From Kiritimatiellia bacterium (GTDB taxonomy: Bacteria; Verrucomicrobiota; Kiritimatiellia; RFP12; DVOR01), in NCBI GenBank assembly GCA_017548245.1, contig JAFYMU010000067.1:1-10686 (forward strand): a stretch of 10,686 nucleotides of DNA. Reading direction: 5' to 3'. Shown piece by piece: positions 6,882 to 10,686 of the stretch. Numbering within the stretch: the first letter of the stretch is position 1; every line of letters begins with the position of its first letter. The translations under genes were made by a program, and so were the position numbers. The notes beneath the pieces are model-generated. The model searched no databases and had not been told where the DNA came from. It was given only the letters and a program-made list of their open reading frames with translations.

Positions 6882-7526
6882 TTACCAGTTGCTTTCTGGC
6901 ACGTACAACACGTCGCCAGGCATCAACACGATATTCTGATCGGTGGCACCACGCCGCCCGATATATTCGGTATCAATCGTTACTTGCTGACGCGTACCAT
7001 CCGCCAAGTTACGGGTCAAGCGCACACCATTAATATTGGCCCACTGCCCCATACCACCGGCGATCTGCAACGCCTGCATCACCGTCAAGTCGCACGTCTG
7101 CGGAATATCCACCACGCCTTCGCGACCCACGCATCCGGTCACCAAGACCGAACCATACGGCGACGAACCGCCTTCGCTCATCGGCACATAGTACACCGAG
7201 ACCAAGGGATCCACATAAAATTCGCGATAACGCTTCGTCAATTCATCCTGAAACGCTTCAATCGTCATTCCTGCGCACTGCACACGGTCAATATAGGGAA
7301 GCACCATATCTCCGCCCGCGGAGACTTCCATCACTTCTTCCTTCATCACCGGTTCGCCAGAGGCCAAAATCGAGATACGCACCTTCACGCCCGTGCGCAA
7401 TTGAGGTACAATCACGCCAGGCTGTAACTGATCCGCAGTTACACGCGTTGGACCATCCGAGGCCATGAACGTTTCACAGCCACAAAGCAATGCAATACCT
7501 ATCAAAAATAAACAAATTCTGTGCAT
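6882..7526 (-). CDS. Short Wza-like polysaccharide export lipoprotein (OPX family)
   Basis: A lipoprotein of 214 residues with a signal peptide ending LLCGC, so Cys17 is the probable lipidated residue; Glu at +2 favours outer-membrane sorting. A Poly_export/PES domain follows (about 42-113, including the typical stretch from GDMVLPYIDRV to FYVDPLVSVYYV), then one SLBB domain (about 122-170, SVLVTGCVGREGVVDIP to QIAGGMGQWANINGVRLTR). The protein ends at LMPGDVLYVPESNW. E. coli Wza has about 380 residues, with a C-terminal amphipathic helix that forms the outer-membrane pore. This protein stops before any such helix and has only one clear SLBB repeat, so it should need another protein as channel. 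It is the first gene of the operon. ATG at 7526 is preferred to an in-frame upstream start at 7634 because GGAG lies five bases before it and the lipoprotein signal then begins at residue 1. Confidence 0.92.
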   Translation of the reverse strand: MHRICLFLIGIALLCGCETFMASDGPTRVTADQLQPGVIVPQLRTGVKVRISILASGEPVMKEEVMEVSAGGDMVLPYIDRVQCAGMTIEAFQDELTKRYREFYVDPLVSVYYVPMSEGGSSPYGSVLVTGCVGREGVVDIPQTCDLTVMQALQIAGGMGQWANINGVRLTRNLADGTRQQVTIDTEYIGRRGATDQNIVLMPGDVLYVPESNW

Positions 7527-7531
7527 TATTT

Positions 7532-7535
7532 CTCC
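7532..7535 (-). promoter_or_regulatory. Ribosome binding site GGAG fixing the export lipoprotein start
   Basis: GGAG on the minus strand, five bases before the ATG at 7526. It supports this start over the upstream in-frame one at 7634, which would bury the lipoprotein signal. Confidence 0.8.
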
Positions 7536-7553
7536 ATAGAAAACAGCACAATA

Positions 7554-7583
7554 AATATACCATCTTTTGACTAGTCGTTGCAA
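7554..7583 (-). promoter_or_regulatory. Candidate proximal sigma70-type promoter of the EPS operon
   Basis: On the minus strand TTGCAA (7578-7583) and TATATT (7554-7559) are separated by 18 bases. This would give a leader of about 20 bases before the first gene of the operon. The spacer contains the 8-base palindrome GACTAGTC (7569-7576), a possible operator. Found by eye. Confidence 0.5.
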
Positions 7584-7651
7584 GCCTTGAACACCCCCAC
7601 CCTTTACAATCAAAAGCAAGAACCGCCCCTTCACCTAGACGAAACCTTGCT

Positions 7652-7672
7652 AATAGGCACTTTTCACCTATT
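7652..7672. promoter_or_regulatory. Palindrome at the distal promoter, possible operator
   Basis: AATAGG (7652-7657) and CCTATT (7667-7672) are perfect inverted arms around nine bases, sitting over the -10 box and start site of the distal candidate promoter. TTCACCTA within this element recurs at 7630-7637, about three helical turns away. The geometry suits a dimeric repressor, but no regulator is identified. Confidence 0.35.
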
Positions 7673-7697
7673 TAAACCTTCTATAAGCAGTTTTCAA
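7669..7697 (-). promoter_or_regulatory. Candidate distal sigma70-type promoter of the EPS operon
   Basis: On the minus strand TTGAAA (7692-7697) and TAAATA (7669-7674) are 17 bases apart in an AT-rich stretch. Transcription from here would give a leader of about 135 bases. The -10 box overlaps one arm of the palindrome at 7652-7672. Confidence 0.45.
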
Positions 7698-7782
7698 AAA
7701 AAAGTCACCATTCCCTGTATCACCCCTTGAGAAACGCTTTTTGCGTATTTTTTAACATTTCAAAGGTGCATTCACAAACGTT

Positions 7783-7817
7783 AAAAAGAAGACGCGCACC
7801 GACTTCGGCACGCGTCT
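7783..7817 (-). terminator. Rho-independent terminator of the clpP-fmdB operon
   Basis: On the minus strand an 11-bp stem (7807-7817 with 7790-7800, two G-T pairs) encloses a six-base loop and is followed by TCTTTTT. It begins 27 bases after the fmdB stop codon and separates this unit from the polysaccharide operon. Confidence 0.85.
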
Positions 7818-7843
7818 CAAATGGGTTCGAAAATAACCCCCAA

Positions 7844-8068
7844 TTAGTGGCAACAGCAACCACATCCAGGGCCGTGCGCATGGCTACAAGAAGCCGCATT
7901 TGCACACGGATTCACAGGGCCTTCAGTCTTCGCCGCAAAGGTCGAAAATCCCTTCTTCAGCGATTCGCTTCCGCACGTTGGACAGCTCTTCGGTCGATCC
8001 GAAAGGGTGCGCGCGAGATAATCAAAACGCGCACCACATGTCTCACAACCATATTCGTAAATCGGCAC
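7844..8068 (-). CDS. FmdB-family zinc-ribbon protein with Cys/His-rich tail
   Basis: A small protein of 74 residues beginning MPIYEYGCETCG, the typical start of the FmdB/CxxC regulatory family. Two CxxC pairs (Cys8/Cys11 and Cys29/Cys32) should bind one zinc. The segment SLKKGFSTF follows as in relatives. The C-terminus is richer in metal ligands than the core family: Cys55, Cys61, His63, His65, Cys69, Cys71, Cys72, Cys73 and His74. It may hold a second metal ion. The start is GTG at 8068, two bases past the clpP stop, because the family begins precisely at this residue and GGAG lies eight bases upstream. Translational coupling to clpP is likely. Family function is poorly known (named after a formamidase-linked regulator), so only a metal-binding, possibly regulatory role is claimed. 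Confidence 0.88.
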   Translation of the reverse strand: MPIYEYGCETCGARFDYLARTLSDRPKSCPTCGSESLKKGFSTFAAKTEGPVNPCANAASCSHAHGPGCGCCCH

Positions 8069-8070
8069 GC

Positions 8071-8679
8071 TTATTTCTCCTGCATGCCCGGCTTCACGAC
8101 CATGTCGACCAAACCATAAGCGCAAGCCTGTTCTGCCGACATAAAGTTGTCACGTTCGGTATCCTTGAAGACCGTTTCCAACGGCTGACCCGAATGGTAC
8201 GCCAAAATTTCATTCAACGTCTGCTTCATGCGTTGAATTTCAGCGGCCTGAATCTGGATATCCGTGCACTGGCCCTCTGCGCCACCCAAGGGTTGGTGAA
8301 TCATAATGCGAGCATTCGGCAAAGCATAACGCTTACCCTTTGCACCCGCCGTCAACAACACGGCGCCCATGCTTGCTGCCTGACCAATGCAATAGGTTGC
8401 CACATCACACGACAAGAAACGCATCGTGTCATAAATGGCCAAACCTGCGGTCACCACACCGCCCGGCGAGTTGATGTACAACGAAATATCGCGCTTCGGA
8501 TCCTGAGACTGCAAAAAGAGCAACTGTGCAACCACCACATTCGCCACATGGTCATCAATCGGACCACCCAAAAAGATAATGCGATCCTGTAACAGACGCG
8601 AATAAATGTCGTAAGAACGCTCACCCATCGCGGTTTTTTCCACAACAATCGGAATCAACGAGTTTTGTTCAGATGTCAT
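8071..8679 (-). CDS. clpP: ATP-dependent Clp protease proteolytic subunit ClpP
   Basis: The serine peptidase core of the Clp protease; tetradecamers of ClpP degrade proteins unfolded by ClpX or ClpA/ClpC in the cytoplasm. The protein has 202 residues, normal for the family. The catalytic triad is visible: Ser103 in [11 protein letters not shown], His128 in IMIHQPLGG and Asp177 in [13 protein letters not shown]. The signature [21 protein letters not shown] (66-86) is also present. A short N-terminal propeptide, as in E. coli, is possible. ATG at 8679 is chosen for the GGAGG six bases upstream and the family-like [14 protein letters not shown] start; an in-frame upstream start at 8715 has no such site. 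It is followed by fmdB rather than the common clpX partner. Confidence 0.97.
   Translation of the reverse strand: MTSEQNSLIPIVVEKTAMGERSYDIYSRLLQDRIIFLGGPIDDHVANVVVAQLLFLQSQDPKRDISLYINSPGGVVTAGLAIYDTMRFLSCDVATYCIGQAASMGAVLLTAGAKGKRYALPNARIMIHQPLGGAEGQCTDIQIQAAEIQRMKQTLNEILAYHSGQPLETVFKDTERDNFMSAEQACAYGLVDMVVKPGMQEK
8077..8080 (-). promoter_or_regulatory. fmdB ribosome binding site inside the end of clpP
   Basis: GGAG on the minus strand lies within the last codons of clpP, eight bases before the GTG start of fmdB. It supports this start and suggests translational coupling of the two genes. Confidence 0.8.
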
Positions 8680-8685
8680 ATCTAT

Positions 8686-8690
8686 CCTCC
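8686..8690 (-). promoter_or_regulatory. Ribosome binding site GGAGG fixing the clpP start
   Basis: A strong GGAGG on the minus strand, six bases before the ATG at 8679. It rules against the longer frame starting at 8715. Confidence 0.9.
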
Positions 8691-8705
8691 GTAATAAGAA
8701 TTTGT

Positions 8706-8734
8706 AGTATAGCATAGAATCTCGCGAATATTAA
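8706..8734 (-). promoter_or_regulatory. Candidate clpP promoter with extended -10
   Basis: On the minus strand TGCTATACT (8706-8714) is an extended -10 box. A weak -35, TTAATA (8729-8734), lies 17 bases upstream of TATACT. Transcription would start about 20 bases before the clpP codons. The same TGnTATACT form precedes the 5S gene. Confidence 0.6.
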
Positions 8735-8776
8735 CCTAATTTATTCATCAAATGCGCTTTTCTCCTCATTCAACCT

Positions 8777-8818
8777 GAAAAAAAGAAAAAGCCCTGCGCC
8801 ACAATGTGGTCGCAGGGC
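8777..8818 (-). terminator. Rho-independent terminator of the alcohol dehydrogenase gene
   Basis: On the minus strand gccctgcg pairs with cgcagggc (8811-8818 with 8791-8798). A one-base bulge and a further ccac/gtgg stem around ATT follow, and a T-rich run of about 14 bases lies beyond (8790-8777). It lies 40 bases after the stop codon at 8859. Confidence 0.92.
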
Positions 8819-8858
8819 GGGTGTTGTTTAGGTTAGGGTTGGTTTTTAGGAGGATGGT

Positions 8859-10037
8859 TTACCAATTCACCTGCATCGGTGAACCGTTATAAGCTGCCTT
8901 CAGAATCTTCTCAATATCTGCCGCCGTCGTCTGACGCGGATTCGCTCCCGTGCAAGGATCGAGTTCGGCATTCTTCGAGATAAACTCCAGATTTTGGGTA
9001 AAGACGTCTTCAGAGACACCCGCCTCCTCTAAGGTGGCAGGGATGTCAAGCGAATCATTGAGGGCACAAATCTTATCCACCAACACATTCACTAACTGGC
9101 GATCCGTTACACCAGGCAATCCCAGTGCACGCGCAATAGCTGCGTAACGCGCCTCGCACGCCTTACGATTAAACTGGATCACGTAAGGTTGCAAAATCGC
9201 ATTGCAAAGACCATGCGGAAGATTAAATTGAGCCCCAATCTTATGCGCGATCGAATGCGTAATACCCAATAAAGCATTCGTAAAGGCCATCCCCGCCAAA
9301 CACTGCGCCACATGCATACGCCCACGCGCCGCCATATCCCCATTATACGAAGCCACCAAATCATCATCAATCATCTGAATAGCTTTTAACGCAAGCGGAT
9401 CCGAAAAATCACTATGCAACGCTGCGACATACGCTTCAATTGCGTGCGTCAACGCATCCAAACCTGTATGCGCCGTCAACTTCGGCGGCATCGTTTCTGC
9501 CAAATCCGAATCCACGACCGCAATATCTGGCGTGATCTCATAGTCTGCCAACGGATACTTCACCTTAGAAGAATAATCCGTAATCACCGAAAACGCGGTC
9601 ACCTCCGTAGCCGTACCAGACGTTGAAGGAACCGCCACAAAAATAGCCTTCTTGCGAAGAACTGGCATCGTAAAGGGCGTCTTAATATCATCAAAAGTCA
9701 ACTCAGGATATTCATAAAAGACCCACATTGCCTTCGCCGCATCAATCGGTGAACCACCACCAATCGCCACAATCACATCCGGGCCAAAAGCCTCCATCGC
9801 CTTCGCCCCCTTCATCACCGTTTCAACCGAGGGATCGGGTTCCACACCCTCAAAATGCGCCACCTCAAGTCCGGCCTTCTCCAAAATAGCATTAAGGCGA
9901 TCCAATGCACCGCTCTTCTGCATCGAAGAGCCACCCGTCACCACCATCGCGCGCTTACACGTCTTGCCCAATACCGCCAGCTCATTCATTGCGCCAGGAC
10001 CAAAATACAAATCACGCGGAAGTGTAAAACGTGCCAT
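8859..10037 (-). CDS. Iron-containing (group III) alcohol dehydrogenase
   Basis: A cytoplasmic NAD(P)H-dependent dehydrogenase of 392 residues that interconverts an alcohol and its aldehyde or ketone. The nucleotide-binding motif AIGGGSPIDAAKAMW is at 91-105. PSTSGTATEVTAFSVITD (137-154) and the family stretch MPPKLTAHTGLDALTHAIEAYV (183-204) follow. Iron ligands are in the expected order: Asp194, His198, His261 (GITHSIAH) and His275 (NLPHGLCNA), with His265 as the conserved active-site histidine. Length and motifs match stand-alone enzymes and the alcohol dehydrogenase half of AdhE, such as butanol, ethanol or 1,3-propanediol dehydrogenases. The substrate cannot be read from sequence. An anaerobic fermentative role is likely. 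ATG at 10037 is chosen because AGGAG lies seven bases upstream and MARFTLPRDLYFGPG fits the family start; ATG at 10085 would add 16 unlikely residues. It is apparently monocistronic. Confidence 0.95.
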   Translation of the reverse strand: MARFTLPRDLYFGPGAMNELAVLGKTCKRAMVVTGGSSMQKSGALDRLNAILEKAGLEVAHFEGVEPDPSVETVMKGAKAMEAFGPDVIVAIGGGSPIDAAKAMWVFYEYPELTFDDIKTPFTMPVLRKKAIFVAVPSTSGTATEVTAFSVITDYSSKVKYPLADYEITPDIAVVDSDLAETMPPKLTAHTGLDALTHAIEAYVAALHSDFSDPLALKAIQMIDDDLVASYNGDMAARGRMHVAQCLAGMAFTNALLGITHSIAHKIGAQFNLPHGLCNAILQPYVIQFNRKACEARYAAIARALGLPGVTDRQLVNVLVDKICALNDSLDIPATLEEAGVSEDVFTQNLEFISKNAELDPCTGANPRQTTAADIEKILKAAYNGSPMQVNW

Positions 10038-10044
10038 CTCAAAA

Positions 10045-10049
10045 CTCCT
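10045..10049 (-). promoter_or_regulatory. Ribosome binding site AGGAG fixing the alcohol dehydrogenase start
   Basis: AGGAG on the minus strand, seven bases before the ATG at 10037. It supports this start over the longer frame from 10085. Confidence 0.85.
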
Positions 10050-10084
10050 CTCAAAAATAACGTAAGGGAAACCCATCCAAGTCA

Positions 10085-10113
10085 CTTATAGTTTAACCCA
10101 CTTTAAAGATGAA
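10085..10113 (-). promoter_or_regulatory. Weak candidate promoter of the alcohol dehydrogenase gene
   Basis: On the minus strand TATAAG (10085-10090) lies 17 bases from TTCATC (10108-10113), a poor -35. It is the best match between the 5S terminator and the gene, and would give a leader of about 40 bases. Confidence 0.3.
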
Positions 10114-10150
10114 ATGCAACCCCAAAATAATCAATCCCACCACAGGCAAA

Positions 10151-10187
10151 TAAAAAGAGCCTGACTCCATTTGGAATCAAGCTCTTG
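10151..10187 (-). terminator. Rho-independent terminator after the 5S rRNA gene
   Basis: On the minus strand a 13-bp stem (10173-10185 with 10156-10168, with T-G pairs) closes on the loop AAAT and is followed by a run of T (10152-10156). It begins about eight bases after the 5S 3' end and isolates it from the alcohol dehydrogenase gene. Confidence 0.92.
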
Positions 10188-10192
10188 AAAAA

Positions 10193-10307
10193 CCCGGCAG
10201 CGTGCTACTCTCCCACCAGCGAACCTGGCAGTACCCTCGCCGATGAGGCTCTTCACTTCCGTGTTCGGAATGGGAACGGGTGTTACATCCTCTCTATAGC
10301 CACCGGA
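10193..10307 (-). rRNA. rrf: 5S ribosomal RNA
   Basis: A 115-base RNA of the large ribosomal subunit. The minus strand starts TCCGGTGGC and ends GCTGCCGGG; these nine bases at each end pair completely (with G-U pairs) as helix I. The conserved core is present: CCCGTTCCCATTCCGAACAC, then GGAAGTGAAG, and the 3' half GGTGGGAGAGTAGC. Ends are set by helix I and may be off by a base or two. Unusually, no 23S sequence is visible in the 379 bases upstream of it in the window, so it may be a separate transcription unit. Confidence 0.97.
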
Positions 10308-10347
10308 TAAGGTCATCCCCTACCTCTATTGAAGTAAAGGTGCGCGA

Positions 10348-10376
10348 AGTATAACACAAAGCAATCAAAAAGAAAA
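10348..10376 (-). promoter_or_regulatory. Candidate promoter driving the solitary 5S gene
   Basis: On the minus strand TGTTATACT (10348-10356) is an extended -10 box. The -35 position 17 bases upstream of TATACT is only TTTTCT (10371-10376), but the flank is T-rich, as expected for an UP-like element. Transcription would begin about 35 bases before the mature 5S end. Confidence 0.45.
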
Positions 10377-10411
10377 GACGAAAAATCAAATCCCCCTTAC
10401 AAACCGGGCTG

Positions 10412-10432
10412 TTATTGGTTATTGGTTATTGG
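10412..10432 (+). repeat. Heptanucleotide tandem repeat TTATTGG x3
   Basis: Three exact tandem copies of TTATTGG, followed by the related phrase ttgctagttgcg. The unit length equals that of the heptamer repeats at the opposite end of the window (99-112 and 180-213). Confidence 0.75.
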
Positions 10433-10493
10433 TTGCTAGTTGCGCGGTGGGACTGTGGGAGCGCGTATCTCGAGGGTGGCTACTTTTGAAAAG

Positions 10494-10567
10494 ATAGACA
10501 AGAAACGATAGGTAACAGGCTAGCGCCCCAAATAGACAAGAGAGCGATAGATAACGCTTAAGCGCAG
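10494..10567 (+). repeat. Degenerate 38-base direct tandem repeat
   Basis: Two adjacent related units begin ATAGACAAGA at 10494 and 10532. Each continues with a variant of acGATAGrTAAC and ends near gctaGCGC or gcttaaGCGC. Similarity is clear over the first ~24 bases and weaker afterwards. The function is unknown; binding-site repeats or a duplication remnant are possible. Confidence 0.5.
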
Positions 10568-10686
10568 CCTCCTCTACGAAGCATCCCTTCTGGCAGTGCC
10601 GACTTTACGCTTGCCATGCACGAGAAGAGACCAAGGGACAGAAGGACTAAGGGAAAGCTTCCGTGCTTGGAGTACGTCGGGAATTA

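Larger units (their letters stand above)
10311..10686. other. Non-genic region upstream of 5S with repeats
   Basis: About 375 bases with no supported gene. No 23S 3' end, tRNA or conserved protein is visible on either strand. It holds the candidate 5S promoter, a heptamer repeat (10412-10432) and a degenerate 38-base tandem repeat (10494-10567). The remainder is unremarkable. It could be an unusually long 23S-5S spacer, or the flank of an unrelated locus. Confidence 0.55.

Noticed and set aside
7720..7905. Small minus-strand frame of 61 codons downstream of and overlapping fmdB
   Set aside because: It overlaps the fmdB end and its terminator in another frame, lacks a good ribosome binding site and resembles nothing.
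8821..8852. Telomere-like ttaggttagggttgg phrase
   Set aside because: It is a single short G/T-rich stretch between a stop codon and a terminator, with no tandem array; taken as chance.
10131..10316. 61-codon open frame on the minus strand over the 5S region
   Set aside because: It is read straight through the 5S rRNA gene and its terminator.

Overview
The window looks like chromosomal DNA of a Gram-negative (diderm) bacterium. The signs are a lipoprotein of the outer-membrane polysaccharide export family, a signal-peptide-bearing beta-barrel that ends in a C-terminal Phe, and a Wzc-type tyrosine kinase. All recognisable genes lie on the minus strand. Gene style and the repeat-rich intergenic DNA would fit a member of the Verrucomicrobiota/Kiritimatiellota/Lentisphaerota (PVC) group. 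That placement is a low-confidence impression, not something one sequence motif proves.

Layout, in + coordinates. Positions 1-624 hold no convincing gene but are full of short hairpins, heptanucleotide repeats and a ~90-base imperfect inverted repeat. A strong bidirectional terminator (625-658) closes a five-gene extracellular polysaccharide (EPS) operon that is transcribed leftward from about 7660/7550. In order of transcription its genes are: a short Wza-like export lipoprotein (7526-6882), a secreted Ala/Pro-rich protein of unknown function (6849-5737), an outer-membrane beta-barrel (5707-4508), a Wzy/WaaL-like polymerase or ligase (4489-3116), and a Wzc-like co-polymerase/BY-kinase (3082-680). 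Gaps are 18-33 bases, so the genes are very likely co-transcribed. Upstream lie two candidate promoters and a small palindrome. Next comes a clpP-fmdB pair (8679-7844) with its own promoter and terminator, then an iron-dependent alcohol dehydrogenase (10037-8859) with its terminator. A 5S rRNA gene (10307-10193) has a strong terminator and no 23S sequence visible in the 379 bases upstream. The last ~300 bases are again non-genic and repetitive.

How the genes work together: Wzy would polymerise lipid-linked repeat units in the periplasm. Wzc would set chain length and gate export through phosphorylation of its Tyr-rich tail. The export lipoprotein would form the periplasmic conduit. That lipoprotein is short and lacks room for Wza's C-terminal outer-membrane helix, so the neighbouring beta-barrel is a good candidate for the outer-membrane channel. 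The Ala/Pro-rich secreted protein between them is the least explained component. No glycosyltransferases or flippase are present, so repeat-unit synthesis must be encoded elsewhere. ClpP and alcohol dehydrogenase are ordinary housekeeping and fermentation functions, not obviously linked to the EPS operon.

The most interesting items are the possible split secretion portal (short export lipoprotein + barrel + unknown secreted protein), the unusual Gly/Tyr/Ala-rich N-terminus of the Wzc homologue, the solitary 5S gene, and the hairpin/heptamer-rich intergenic DNA at both ends.
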